From positions 2,360,501 to 2,420,500 of the forward strand of contig OX442320.1 of the NCBI GenBank assembly GCA_949358305.1: DNA of 60,000 bases, given 5' to 3'. Every line of letters starts with the position of its first letter. Position 1 is the first letter of the stretch. A program made the position numbers and the translations under genes. The notes under the pieces were generated by a model. It was given only the letters and a program-made list of their open reading frames with translations. It was not told where the DNA came from and searched no databases. The stretch is from Strigamia acuminata (Eukaryota > Arthropoda > Chilopoda > Geophilomorpha > Linotaeniidae). Shown piece after piece: positions 9,774-20,476 of the stretch.

Positions 9774-12700
9774 TTATTCCCCCACAGTCTTTAGTCCTAA
9801 TGCTTCTAGTATTCCGTTCAGTGCAGGTCCGGCTAAAGGCTTCGTTAAAAAGTCTGCTAACATGTCTTGGCTTGCGACATGTTCCACGATAATGTTTCCA
9901 TCCTCGATCTCTTGCTTAATGAAATGCACTTTTCGATTCAAGTGCTTGGTCCTCGTCTTCTGTGCACCGCCTCGCAACAGTTTCACTGCGTTCAAACTGT
10001 CACAGTGCATCGTTGTGGCATTTCCGTCGTCGACTTCTCCATTTAGTCCAATTGCGAGTTGTTTCAACCAAATTAATTCTCGCACTCCTTCGGTCAGCGC
10101 CAAGAGCTCACTCTCTGTACTCGACATCGCGACTATCGCTTGTTTCTGGCATTTCCAGTTAATAATCGAACTCCCGTCAAGTGTGATGAATCCGGAGAAC
10201 GATCGTGCGTTCGATGTCCGGTCCCAACTTGCGTCCGAGTAACCATGGATATGGCTCTCTTCTCTCCCGTAGCTCAGCTTGTAGTCCACCGTCCCCTTCA
10301 GGTATCTCAGCACACGCTTCAATGCTGTAAAATGAATCTTTCGTGGGTCCTTGTTATATTGCGATAACAGGCTCATTGGGAAGCTCAGGTCTGGTCTCGT
10401 GTGTGTGGCAAGGTACATCATCTTGCCCAGCAGTTCCTGGTACTGTGTTGCATCAACCTTTTCGCTTTCCTCAAATTCATCCAAGTTTTGATTGGGGTTC
10501 ACTGGGGTTATTGCTGCATTGCATCCCTCCAATCCTTCACTCTCCACCAATCTTCTAATGTATCCGCCTTGGTGGATGCTGATTCTTCCATTTCCATACT
10601 CAACTTGGATTCCCAGGATGTATTCCAGTCTTCCTATGCTCACGAACTCAATTTCTGCCTTCATTTTCGACATTAGTTCCGTCTCAAATTCGTCTGTGGA
10701 TGCCAAAGATAAGTCATCGTCCACGTACACGCCTAGGAACATAAAGTTGCCATCAACAAAAATCACATAAAGGCATGGGTCCTCTGGAGATGGTCTAAAT
10801 CCAATTTTCTTCAATGTTTTATCTAACATCTCAAACCAACATCTCCCTGCCTGTTTCAATCCATAGATGCTCTTAATTAGTTGGCACACATGTCCTTTTC
10901 CTCCTTCAACGTATCCTTCCGGCTGCATCATAAATATTACTTCTTTTAGCTTGCCGTGAAGATATGCGGCTTTTACGTCATGTTGCTTCAATGGTCTGTT
11001 TATTTTTGCTGCTACATTGATCAGCATTCTCAAAGTCTCTATTCGGATAACCGGGGCGAAGGTCAGCTCGTAATCGTCCCCGAATTTCTGCGAGTATCCA
11101 GTGGCTACTAGTCTTGCTCGGAATCTTTCCGGTTCCCCCTCGGAATTTAACTTCACTTTATAAACCCACTTGGATTTCACCGCCTTCTTTCCTTTTGGCA
11201 ATTTTCCTATTTTCCACACTCCGTGTTGTTTCATCGAACTCATTTCGTCATCCATCGCGGCCTTCCATTCCGTCGCGTGATGGGAGTTTGTTGCTTCGTG
11301 GAAGTTTTTCGGCGTTAAGATTTCTTCTACTAGTAATGCCATTTGCTTCGTCTTAATTCTCTCTGATCTTCGCGCTCCCTGGTCAACCAGTCTCTTCTCG
11401 TGTTCTTCTCTTTGCACTTTATCGGCGACCAACTTCATTTCCCTGGTCACCCCTGCTGGTCGTCCCCTCCGTGGTGGTTCGTCACGTTCGACCTCAGTGT
11501 CGTTTTCTTCCGTGTTATCTTCCGATTCATTGGCTTCATTTTCTTCTTCATTTATCTCGTTTTGCTCTTCATCCTCAGCATCGTCTGATTCGTCTTCGTT
11601 TTCTTCGCAGTTCAGATCGATTTTGACTGTCTCAATCTCTTCATCGTCTTTGATTTCTCCATTCAGCAAATCTGCGCCAATTTCGCTCTCGTCAAATTTT
11701 ACGTCGATTTCTTCACTAATTGAATCGCTTTCCGGATGATAAATTCGGTACGCCTTCCTTGTATTCGAGTATCCAATGAATACTGCTTTCTCTGCTTTGG
11801 GATCCAATTTCTTTCGTTTGTGATCCTTAATTAGCACATATGCTATACATCCAAATCTTCTCAAGTATTTCAAGTTTGGTTTTCTCCCAAACCATATCTC
11901 AAATGGTGTGCGTCCATGAACTGAGGATTTGCACCGGTTGCGGATGTGCGCCACCGTCGATACGCACTCCGCCCAAAACGTCTTTGGCAGTTTGCAATCT
12001 TTTAACATTGCTCTCAACATCTCAAGTATTGTCCGGTTTGCGCGTTCCGCGACACCATTGCTAGCCGGATTAAATGCTGTGGTCAGCTGATGCTCAATGC
12101 CCCTCTTTGTCGTCCATTCCTTCATGCTTTTGGACAAGAACTCGCCGCCATTGTCGCTCCTTAATTTCTTCAGCTTTTTATCAGTTTGTCTCTCCATGCA
12201 CGTGATTAGTTCTGTCAACTTCTCTTTTGCGTCGCTTTTTGCATTTAATGTTTTTACCATCAACATCCTACTCCAATCGTCCACTACCGTCATTACATAG
12301 TTTGCACCTCCTCGAGATTCGGGTCCAATTGGTCCAATTAAATCAATGTGCCATAATTCCATGATGCTGGACGATTGTCGGTCTGTTACCGATTTGTGCG
12401 ACGTCTTTTTCATTTTTCCTGCGATGCATGGTTCACACACGGCGCCACCTTTGCTGCTAATTTCTATGCCGTATGCTAGTTCTTCATTTTTCATTTCTCT
12501 CAGGGTGTTGTAATTCAGGTGTCCCAATCTCACGTGCCAATTGTTGTCGTTTTCCTCCGCTTTGTACGACTTCTCGCATTGTTTAATGTTCGCGTGCAAC
12601 ACAAACATGTCTCCTTTTCTTGGTACCGTCATAACTTCTTCTCCATTCTCATCGTCAATTGTTGCGCTCGTTTTGGAGAATGTGACTTTTAGTCCATTAT

Positions 12701-13916
12701 CGACAATTTTCGATACTGATAGCAAATTGCTTCCAATTTGCGGCACGCACAACACCTTCTTCAATCTGGAATTTTTCCCGTCGTGTTCGAGCACAATCTC
12801 GCCCATTCCAATCGATTTCATGCTTTTTCCTTTCTTCGCCATTCCGATGTTCTTCTCATCTTCATCAAATGTGTCGAAATGTTTTGCATCCAGCGCCGTC
12901 ATGTGGCTTGTCGCTCCGGAATCCAACACCCAATCGTTTTCTTCATTTGGTTCTTCATTCGTCTCTTCATCATTGGTGTTTTCATCCATCTCATACGTCA
13001 TGAGCGTGAATTCAGGCTTTTCCTCGTACGCCATCATTGCTATTTCGCTTTTTCCTCTGCCGCGACCTCGCTGATTGCCTCTGCCTCGACCACGTCCTCT
13101 TGAGTCGCCACTTTTAAATTCTCGTTTCGGTTTCGAACAATCTTTCGATAAGTGACCAAACTCCTGGCAGTTGTAACATTTTGCTTCACTGTAGCATTCT
13201 CTTGCCATATGTCCTCCACGGCCACAGTTGAAGCATGTGCGCTTTGGCTTTTGTCCCTTCTCTCGTGTTTTTAGTGCAGCCTCGTTTGTTGTCGTATTTT
13301 TCTCTTCTTTTCTAGTTGAAATTCGACCTTCCTCCATTTTTAGTATGTTGCGGATTTTTGACATGTCTAAATCCGCCTGCACTTCAATTGCGCGCACATT
13401 CGCGTCAAACTCTCGTCTCAGTCCTTTCGTCACGTAAAACTTGCACTCGTAGTCGTCTATATTTTTGCCAAGTTTCGCACAGCGGTTAATTATGGCTTCG
13501 GCCCTGTTCATGTACGTGTCAACATCTTCTTTACTGCTCATTTTCAGCTGTGTCAGCTCGCAGGCACTCCTCATTTGTAATTCTTGGGTTTTTGCCGCCA
13601 TATTTGTTTTCACCAAATCCCAAAGTGCCTTTGCACCTTTTGTGTTTGAGTATTTCAAAACTTGTGGTGCCGTCATGGTGCTGATCATCGTGAAGTGGGC
13701 CGCCGCGTTTTTATCGTCCCAATCGTTCCAAGTTTTCTCTTGTGCGGCAAAATCCGCTTCTCCTTGGACTCCTCGTTGCGGTTCGGCTCCAACTATTACT
13801 TCTTTCCACAATTTCTTGGCCCTGAGGACTCCCTCCACTCTCGATTCCCATAGGAAATAATTCGCATCATTTAATGGCTCAATGTTAGCCAAACTCCAAT
13901 TACCGGTGTCGCTCAT
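9774..13916 (-). CDS. gag-pol: Copia 1 Gag-Pol polyprotein
   Basis: Uninterrupted frame of 1380 residues from the ATG at 13916-13914; the frame continues 9 codons upstream to a GTG, but ATG in 'gagcgacaccgg' context is the better start. Domains in order are: Gag with two CCHC knuckles ([14 protein letters not shown] and [14 protein letters not shown]), an Arg/Gly-rich segment, protease ([12 protein letters not shown]), integrase with H-H-C-C zinc region ([16 protein letters not shown]) and DDE core ([25 protein letters not shown]), an acidic linker of about 100 residues, reverse transcriptase ([22 protein letters not shown]) and RNase H ([16 protein letters not shown]). The integrase-before-RT order defines Copia/Pseudoviridae. 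All catalytic motifs look intact, so the copy may be active. Confidence 0.95.
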   Translation of the reverse strand: MSDTGNWSLANIEPLNDANYFLWESRVEGVLRAKKLWKEVIVGAEPQRGVQGEADFAAQEKTWNDWDDKNAAAHFTMISTMTAPQVLKYSNTKGAKALWDLVKTNMAAKTQELQMRSACELTQLKMSSKEDVDTYMNRAEAIINRCAKLGKNIDDYECKFYVTKGLRREFDANVRAIEVQADLDMSKIRNILKMEEGRISTRKEEKNTTTNEAALKTREKGQKPKRTCFNCGRGGHMARECYSEAKCYNCQEFGHLSKDCSKPKREFKSGDSRGRGRGRGNQRGRGRGKSEIAMMAYEEKPEFTLMTYEMDENTNDEETNEEPNEENDWVLDSGATSHMTALDAKHFDTFDEDEKNIGMAKKGKSMKSIGMGEIVLEHDGKNSRLKKVLCVPQIGSNLLSVSKIVDNGLKVTFSKTSATIDDENGEEVMTVPRKGDMFVLHANIKQCEKSYKAEENDNNWHVRLGHLNYNTLREMKNEELAYGIEISSKGGAVCEPCIAGKMKKTSHKSVTDRQSSSIMELWHIDLIGPIGPESRGGANYVMTVVDDWSRMLMVKTLNAKSDAKEKLTELITCMERQTDKKLKKLRSDNGGEFLSKSMKEWTTKRGIEHQLTTAFNPASNGVAERANRTILEMLRAMLKDCKLPKTFWAECVSTVAHIRNRCKSSVHGRTPFEIWFGRKPNLKYLRRFGCIAYVLIKDHKRKKLDPKAEKAVFIGYSNTRKAYRIYHPESDSISEEIDVKFDESEIGADLLNGEIKDDEEIETVKIDLNCEENEDESDDAEDEEQNEINEEENEANESEDNTEENDTEVERDEPPRRGRPAGVTREMKLVADKVQREEHEKRLVDQGARRSERIKTKQMALLVEEILTPKNFHEATNSHHATEWKAAMDDEMSSMKQHGVWKIGKLPKGKKAVKSKWVYKVKLNSEGEPERFRARLVATGYSQKFGDDYELTFAPVIRIETLRMLINVAAKINRPLKQHDVKAAYLHGKLKEVIFMMQPEGYVEGGKGHVCQLIKSIYGLKQAGRCWFEMLDKTLKKIGFRPSPEDPCLYVIFVDGNFMFLGVYVDDDLSLASTDEFETELMSKMKAEIEFVSIGRLEYILGIQVEYGNGRISIHQGGYIRRLVESEGLEGCNAAITPVNPNQNLDEFEESEKVDATQYQELLGKMMYLATHTRPDLSFPMSLLSQYNKDPRKIHFTALKRVLRYLKGTVDYKLSYGREESHIHGYSDASWDRTSNARSFSGFITLDGSSIINWKCQKQAIVAMSSTESELLALTEGVRELIWLKQLAIGLNGEVDDGNATTMHCDSLNAVKLLRGGAQKTRTKHLNRKVHFIKQEIEDGNIIVEHVASQDMLADFLTKPLAGPALNGILEALGLKTVGE

Positions 13917-14226
13917 CTTTGTTGGTTTCGTCTCAATTTGCACGTATTGTTCAACTTTTTCCTCGTCTCAGTTCTGTGGCACAATCTCAATATTGTTTAA
14001 TTCACCTCGAATCGAATTGTTGCTCACAGTCTTTGTTAAAGTTGTTTCTCGTCGTCTCGTATCGTGCTCTTCAAGATGGCGCGTCGTTACTCTCGGTTTT
14101 CGCCTCGTGGTTGCTCTCAACCGTCGCCTCAAATCCACTCAAAACTTCTTGTTTTTCGGTCTCAATACCGTTTTTCTTCTATTCAGTGTGGCTGATGATT
14201 GTTCAACCTTCCTCTCTGCTACCATT

Positions 14227-14437
14227 TGTTATGAATATGGAAATAACGGTTGAAGTTTAATACAAGGTTAGAGCAACCTCACTGTTCTACATCAAGTGAA
14301 AGAGTGGGGAAAAAACACAGGAAGGATGTTCACTCCATATATGGTAGGAGTGTCACCACAGGATATAAAAAAACTCAAACTACATCAATTACACAATGAC
14401 ATCAAGTGGTGATTTTCCACATCAAATAATCCCAACA
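14227..14437 (-). repeat. Copia 1 5' LTR (right copy)
   Basis: 211-bp direct repeat of 9462-9672, followed on the right by the target duplication AACTT. On its left the minus-strand primer site TGGTAGCAGAG (initiator tRNA-Met) spans about 14214-14224. Confidence 0.93.
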
Positions 14438-14442
14438 AACTT

Positions 14443-14986
14443 TACAGTAGATGACATTCTACAATATGTAGGAGCAAATCGCTCTAAGTTTGAAAGTTCT
14501 CAACTTGCAGCAAAATTGGAGTACGATAATCGAGAGAATCATCCTACTCCCAAACTTCACGAAAAATCTAAGATTTTTCCATCTAAAACTTCACTACGTT
14601 TAACGCAAACTCAAGATGAAGTTGAAAATGAAGACGAGTCGGAAAATGACGACTCAACTGACGATGGTTCAATGGAGCGATTATTTGCCGCCCAGTATGA
14701 AAAGACTACTGGAAAATGCTTTTTCTGTCACGAGCCTGGACATTTTAAAAGAGAATGTCCCGCTCTTGCCAAAAAATTAGCAGGGAAAACAGACTCGTTA
14801 AATGCAAATAAAAGATTTAACCACTCTGCTCCCAACCCCGAGTTTAAACGACCCAAACAAAATTGGGTTACGTCAGAAACTTTAGACTCCAAATTTACTG
14901 ACTTCCAGAAAAACATGGTTGACCTGTTAATTAAGCATTTACCAGCAGCCACTGAGTCAGCCACTCCCGACGAGACAAAAAACTGA
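14443..14986 (+). CDS. gag: Element A gag, C-terminal part with zinc knuckle
   Basis: Continues the gag frame of 7957-9461 after the copia insertion: 9461 leaves two bases of a codon and 14443 supplies the third. It contains an acidic stretch, then a single CCHC knuckle CFFCHEPGHFKREC, and ends at TGA 14984-14986. The last sense codons carry the slippery site used to enter pol. The zinc knuckle is the nucleic-acid-binding nucleocapsid part. Confidence 0.85.
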
Positions 14987-15017
14987 TTCAGGGGGTTGTT
15001 CAAGTTGCCCAACCCCC
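14977..15017 (+). promoter_or_regulatory. -1 ribosomal frameshift signal between gag and pol
   Basis: The heptamer A AAA AAC (14977-14983) ends directly at the gag stop TGA and is in the X XXY YYZ register relative to gag codons. After a 7-nt spacer, GGGGGTTG (14991-14998) can pair perfectly with CAACCCCC (15010-15017) around an 11-nt loop. Slipping back by one base gives a codon at 14983 in exactly the pol frame, which is open from there. All three parts of a classical -1 signal are present. Confidence 0.85.
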
Positions 15018-18000
15018 GCTTAAAGAGTTGTTTCCTCTCTCGGAATTGTCAAATGATTTATTTTTACGAAAAGATGAATTTAAATTAAGACATAAGCCTA
15101 GTCATCTCACAGTACCTTATGTCGATGATTCGAAGAATAAACCACCATCGTTGGTCATTTCTTACGAAGCAGTACCTGTCTGTCGAAAGACTAGCAGCTC
15201 TACTGGCGGTGTCGATGAAAATTTAAAAGTCATGACAGACCAACTAGAAAATTTGAGTATTTTCAGTGGAAGCTGGAATGCACCCAAGAAACCGCTTGTA
15301 CCCAAGGTTTTCAAGTTAAGAAAACTTCTTAAACTTGAAAAATGGAACAAGAAAGAACGAAAAGTATTGCTTGGCAAACTTTGCAATAGCAAATTAATTA
15401 ATGGTGGCAAAGATGATCCGCGTATGAATGTCCAAATTGGAGGTTTGGATTACAACGCACTAATGGACTCTGGAGCCACCCAATGTTTTATTGGAGTACA
15501 ACTCCTTTCAAACACAGAAATTCCGGTGGAATTCATACAAGAATGTCCTCGGGGAATGCGTGTCTGCGCGGTCGGAATAGATCACCGACCTATCGGTCAA
15601 GTTTGTCTTTGTGTCAAATGGGCCGATAAAAGGAGAGTTACACCTATGACCTTCATAATTCTACACAAGAATGTATGTGGGTTGATTTTGGGTCACAATT
15701 TTATGCGTAGAACGGGGATAAACCCTAATCCCCGACGAGCAGTGTTCACCTGTGATGACATGCCCGGATGGACAGCCCCGTACGAGACCACTGAACTTAA
15801 CTGTTGCTTAGCAAGCATTAAGACTTTGGGTCTCCAAGGTGAAGGAACTCCCACTTCACCGGACTGGGCAGAAAAACTCGTCGAAGGCTGCAACAGTTCG
15901 GCGGAAGAAAAACAGTTACTCGTAAACGTTCTTGTACAATTAAAAAACGTATTTCGAGACCAATTGGGCTGTACGAAGGTTGCCAAGCACAGCATCAAGT
16001 TTAAACCTGGTGCTACTTGGAAACACCAGCCGTATAGAATGTACAATCCGGCCAAGAAGGCGATTATGACGGAATTGGTCGAGGAGTTAGAGGCCGATGG
16101 GTTAATCGAACCTGCCACTGGCCCTTATATAAGTCACCCCGTCATAGTGGCTAAACCCGGCGGGAAGTATCGATTATGTATCGACTACCGCTGGTTGAAT
16201 GCGATCACAGAAGTTGATGCAATTCAAATGCCAAGTATTGACCTATTAATTCACCATACTAATCAGGCCAAGTACTGTACATCCATTGATTTAACTAAAG
16301 GTTATCATCAAATGGAAATAGAGGAGGAGGATAAGAGCAAAACTGCTTTTTACACCCCAAAAGGCAAATTTCAATTCAAGAGATTGCCATTTGGTCTTTG
16401 TAATGCACCTAGTTCTTTTCAACACCTCATGACTACCGTATTGGGTGACTCTCTATATAAACATGCTCTGGTTTATTTAGACGATATAATTATTTTTTCC
16501 GACACATGGGAAAATCATTTATTACATATTAAAGACGTACTTGAGAAGTTGGATGCCGCGAATCTAACTATCAATAAAGACAAGTCAAAATTTGGTCGAA
16601 CATCATTACGATTTTTAGGCCATTTAATTTCGGAGGGATCTCTTCTTCCAGACCCTGACAAAGTCTCGGCTGTAAGGAATTTTCCTAAACCGACTTGTTC
16701 TAAAGACATTCAGAGATTTGTAGGACTTGCGAATTTTTTCCGAAAATTTATTCCTAACATCGCAAATATTGCTCGTCCATTGACCAATATTATGCATGAT
16801 CAAGCAAAGTTTGTGTGGGATGATCCACAAACAACTGCATTCGAAACTATCAAAGATATTTTGTGTGACAAGGACCAAGCCCTTCTCCACATGCCAGATA
16901 TGAATAAGCCTTTTGTCATTTTGACAGATGCTTCTCATTCAGGCTTAGGTGCAGTACTCTGCCAAGATGTCGAGTTATTCTGTGAAAAGAAACAGAAATT
17001 AATCATGGTTCCAAAGGCAGTCGCGTACGCCAGTCGAGTGTTGCATGGGGCCGAAGTGAGGTATTCTACGACGGAATTGGAGTGTTTGGCCGTTGTATGG
17101 GCAATCGAGAGATTTCGCCCATATATAGAATACACGACTTTCACTCTCGAGTCCGATGCTAAAGCCCTTAGCTGGTTGATGAGTACGCCGGAACCATCCG
17201 GAAGGTTTGGTCGTTGGGCCGTCAAAATACAATGTGGCGCGTTTAAAATTATTTTTAGACGCGGTGCAATGAACCAAGTAGCGGACGCATTATCACGCGC
17301 TCCACTGTCTGCACTAGACACTCCAGATTATGATTATATCGAACCAGAGGAGATCACCCATTTCTATCCAACTTGGAATGGAAACAGGTGTGCATCTTTG
17401 CAAGTGACGGAAACTGAGCGCAAACATTTTCTTACAAATGTTGGCCTTAGTTTAGACTTTTTCTCAGAATCATATAATCCAGTTAGATTTCATGATTCTG
17501 GAGAAAAGGGGGAGGAAGAAGGATGTACGAGAGAAAATTGCAGACATATAGATGCCCACAATTGTAATCACGAAAATGTACACACTGCGCTAACAGATAT
17601 CCTAAAAGTAGTTCCGCCGACGCGAGACGAAATTATCGAAGCGCAGCTTAAAGATCCAGCATGTAGTAAAATCCTTGTTTACCTAAAAGGAGACGAAAAA
17701 TTAAAAAATCGTGTCACGGATAAACATTGGTTAAACGCGATTCGTGGCTACACTCTCGACGAACCGGAAGAAAATAAAGGTGTTATGCTAATTTATTTTG
17801 CTCCGACCGATGAGGAAGAGTTAAACGACTCTGGCAACGGGTTTAAGGCGGTAATTCCGCGCTCGCTTGTGAGACGTGCATTATTCGCATGCCATGGCCA
17901 TCCACTTACAGGACACGCTGGCATGAGCAAAACCCTAGATAGAGCAAAACAGATGTATTTCTGGCCTAGAATGAGCAAAGACACTCGAAACTACGTTCGC

Positions 18001-19263
18001 AGTTGCACTCATTGCCAACAATACAAACCTAGCCAACACCAAAAGCATCGGGCAAGCTATACACCCCACAACATGACCAACCCGTGGGAGACAGTAAGCA
18101 TTGACCTGATGGGACCAAAACCAGCCGGTCGTTCACAATTAAAATGGATTTTAGTAATCATTGATAATTGTACAAAATGGATTGAAGTCTTCCCACTAGC
18201 GACTGCATCAAGTGAATGCATCGTTAATAAAATGAGCGAAATTTTCCACCGTTGGGGATATCCAAAAAAGATAATCTCCGACAACGGCAAACAATTCGTG
18301 TCGACAATATTTAATGATTTTTGTCGAAAAAATCACGTAGATATTGCTCACATTAGCCCATATCACGCTGCCGCTAATATTACAGAGCGGGCTAACAGGA
18401 CTTTAAAAATGATGTTAGCTTTATACTCGGACATTCACTCCCACTGGCCAAAATATTTAAATTCTTTTGCCTTTGCGATGCGCACCGCTAAGTCCGAGGC
18501 AACAAATTGTTCTCCGATGATTCTTAATACGGGAAGAATCGTTCCTTTGCCATTTGACCCGCGTATTACTAAACACGCCATCAAATTCGACAAAGAGAAT
18601 CCCGAAGCTTATGTCTATAGTATTTTAGACGTAATTAGACGTGCACACAGCGAAATGCATCGGAAAATTCAATCGAATTACGAAAAGCATGATCGACTAC
18701 ATAAAGACAAATATTATATTTGTCAATTTGCCAAAGGAGATCTCGTGTGGAAAGCCACACATATTTTATCAAATAAAGATAAAGGGATTTCGGCAGGATT
18801 CGCTGAGAAACGTGATGGACCTTGGGAAATTACGGCTGTTCTCGGCGGAGGTTCCTACACACTACGTAAGCTTTCTGATAACACGAAAGCAAAAGCGATC
18901 AACATACAGGATTTAATGCCTTATATCCCAAGTTACCCGATTGAGGAATGGACATTAGATCAGAAAGTCGGTACCAACGAGTCACACCCGACTCCAGATT
19001 GGATGGCAGGTCAGGTTATTAATTCTTCAGAATTAATAAATGAAACTGTGTCCATGGAAACAGAGGATTTAGTTGAAGAGAAAGAGGAGGAAACTTCTCA
19101 GATTTCTTCTAAAGAGGACGAAACTCCTCAAAATCCGTCTAAAAAGAGGAAAAGATTTCCATCTCCCGTTCGACAGTCTAAACGTAGACCCAAGCCGAAC
19201 ACAAAATACGTGACCGATTTTGTACAACTCGTAAATTGTCTAAAACAAGTCAAGTTGGGTTAA
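14983..19263 (+). CDS. pol: Element A pol (protease, RT, RNase H, integrase), Ty3/gypsy order
   Basis: Expressed by -1 frameshifting from gag; no ATG is needed, and the frame is open from 14983 to the stop at 19261. Domains in order are: an N-terminal extension, aspartic protease (ALMDSGATQCF near 15460), reverse transcriptase (YRLCIDYRWLNAI near 16170, YLDDIIIFS near 16480), RNase H (LTDASHSGLGAVL near 16925, TTELECLAVVWAI), the integrase H-H-C-C zinc domain (HGHPLTGH…CTHCQQYKP, about 17890-18030), and the DDE core (D in SIDLMGP near 18105, D in SDNGKQF near 18278, E in TERANRT near 18385). A GPW-type module follows near 18825 and a basic C-terminal tail ends the protein. RT before integrase is the Ty3/gypsy arrangement. 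No inactivating change is visible. Confidence 0.93.
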   Translation: MIQGVVQVAQPPLKELFPLSELSNDLFLRKDEFKLRHKPSHLTVPYVDDSKNKPPSLVISYEAVPVCRKTSSSTGGVDENLKVMTDQLENLSIFSGSWNAPKKPLVPKVFKLRKLLKLEKWNKKERKVLLGKLCNSKLINGGKDDPRMNVQIGGLDYNALMDSGATQCFIGVQLLSNTEIPVEFIQECPRGMRVCAVGIDHRPIGQVCLCVKWADKRRVTPMTFIILHKNVCGLILGHNFMRRTGINPNPRRAVFTCDDMPGWTAPYETTELNCCLASIKTLGLQGEGTPTSPDWAEKLVEGCNSSAEEKQLLVNVLVQLKNVFRDQLGCTKVAKHSIKFKPGATWKHQPYRMYNPAKKAIMTELVEELEADGLIEPATGPYISHPVIVAKPGGKYRLCIDYRWLNAITEVDAIQMPSIDLLIHHTNQAKYCTSIDLTKGYHQMEIEEEDKSKTAFYTPKGKFQFKRLPFGLCNAPSSFQHLMTTVLGDSLYKHALVYLDDIIIFSDTWENHLLHIKDVLEKLDAANLTINKDKSKFGRTSLRFLGHLISEGSLLPDPDKVSAVRNFPKPTCSKDIQRFVGLANFFRKFIPNIANIARPLTNIMHDQAKFVWDDPQTTAFETIKDILCDKDQALLHMPDMNKPFVILTDASHSGLGAVLCQDVELFCEKKQKLIMVPKAVAYASRVLHGAEVRYSTTELECLAVVWAIERFRPYIEYTTFTLESDAKALSWLMSTPEPSGRFGRWAVKIQCGAFKIIFRRGAMNQVADALSRAPLSALDTPDYDYIEPEEITHFYPTWNGNRCASLQVTETERKHFLTNVGLSLDFFSESYNPVRFHDSGEKGEEEGCTRENCRHIDAHNCNHENVHTALTDILKVVPPTRDEIIEAQLKDPACSKILVYLKGDEKLKNRVTDKHWLNAIRGYTLDEPEENKGVMLIYFAPTDEEELNDSGNGFKAVIPRSLVRRALFACHGHPLTGHAGMSKTLDRAKQMYFWPRMSKDTRNYVRSCTHCQQYKPSQHQKHRASYTPHNMTNPWETVSIDLMGPKPAGRSQLKWILVIIDNCTKWIEVFPLATASSECIVNKMSEIFHRWGYPKKIISDNGKQFVSTIFNDFCRKNHVDIAHISPYHAAANITERANRTLKMMLALYSDIHSHWPKYLNSFAFAMRTAKSEATNCSPMILNTGRIVPLPFDPRITKHAIKFDKENPEAYVYSILDVIRRAHSEMHRKIQSNYEKHDRLHKDKYYICQFAKGDLVWKATHILSNKDKGISAGFAEKRDGPWEITAVLGGGSYTLRKLSDNTKAKAINIQDLMPYIPSYPIEEWTLDQKVGTNESHPTPDWMAGQVINSSELINETVSMETEDLVEEKEEETSQISSKEDETPQNPSKKRKRFPSPVRQSKRRPKPNTKYVTDFVQLVNCLKQVKLG

Positions 19264-20476
19264 AGACACAATATATTGAAAATATTTTATTTTAAATAAA
19301 TATTTCCAATCATATTCACAAAGAATTGTTAAATTTTATTAATTAAAAACATTTTTTTTTGATGTGAATAAAATTTAACAAATGTTTGAGTTATTTTTAC
19401 ACGGCCGATCGTATTTAAATTAATCTACGTGTAAACATTTACTTGAAACTGTGTTTCCCCCTTTGGGTTAATAGAAACTTCGAGATGAGTAATTACAAAC
19501 CAATCAAATTACTCCTCGAAACTCCCCTTAACCCCTGGTTTGAGATTATCACTCACTTGTTCGCCAAGTTTTGTACTGGACTGAAATCAAGGATTATTCT
19601 CGACCCTTCGACGCTTTAACGGATTTTCGCTGAAATTTAGTGAGTTAAAATCTAGATGATTTTGAACACTTATCGTTTATTTTACTGATTTTTTCATTTG
19701 ACGAATATCAGTTCAAATTCAGAAATTATCGACACGACGCTGATTATCGAAACCATCTCGTGGACAAATCGCGAGTAAGCCTTTCACGAACTCACTAAGT
19801 GAATTCCCGGTAAATATCTAAGCAATATTTTGTCAAAATTTATAATATTTTGACATTAATTGACAACATTTATTTTGGTTAAGCGTTCGTTACGGCGGAT
19901 TTAGAATTCGCACGCGCCGCACAACGTTTTTATCGGCCAACGTCGCCAGAACCGAGCAGCCCTCGCAAATACGTGAAGCTAGACATTAAACTAGCCAAGT
20001 ATACCCTTCTAGGACTACACCTAGTTAGTAAGTGTTTATTTTATGAAAGATAAAATATCTCTTAAGTTCCTTGGAAATTGGTGAGCAGACATGTGTTAAC
20101 AAGTCACGTGTATGATAGGGGCAAACGCCACCAGATGTCGGTAGTAAATTATTTACTCGGACGAATTGTGGAATTATTCGTACAATTAAAACCATGTAAA
20201 ATGACTATTGTCAGATGCTAAAAAACACTTACAAAAATATTTTTTTTAATATTTTTATATGTTTTTTAGTTATTATGTCGCGTAGATACAAAAAATTAGG
20301 TTTATTTCATTAAATAAACACTAATTTGAATATTTTATCAGCGATATTGTTTTAAACGATAAAATGAAATTATATACCAAGTCGAGAATAATTATTAATC
20401 TTAATAATTATTCGACAAATGGAGGAAACACGCTAACAAGGGAACTTAAGAATTAATTATGAAATTAATCCAGTTG
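19264..20476 (+). other. Element A region between pol and the element B insertion
   Basis: About 1.2 kb of AT-rich sequence with no long frame. At 20275 a short ATG frame encodes MSRRYKKLGLFH and stops; it is preceded by an acceptor-like 'gttttttag'. It continues, after element B, into the segment carrying the third ORF. GTTG at 20473-20476 is the left copy of element B's target duplication. Confidence 0.5.

Larger units (their letters stand above)
9462..14437 (-). mobile_element. Copia 1: intact copia-type LTR retrotransposon in element A gag
   Basis: Two identical-looking 211-bp LTRs (9462-9672 and 14227-14437) read TGTTATG...CCAACA on the + strand and are flanked by the 5-bp duplication AACTT (9457-9461 and 14438-14442). 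The element lies on the minus strand: its 5' LTR is the right-hand one. Next to it the minus strand reads TGGTAGCAGAG, complementary to the 3' end of initiator tRNA-Met, and the minus strand has the purine tract TTTTGGGGGAATT before the left LTR. One long polyprotein fills the inside. Identical LTRs and an undisturbed frame indicate a very recent insertion. Confidence 0.95.

Noticed and set aside
9862-13860. Long plus-strand frames across copia 1 (and likewise 36600-41180 across copia 2)
   Set aside because: They are antisense shadows of the polyprotein genes and show no domain.
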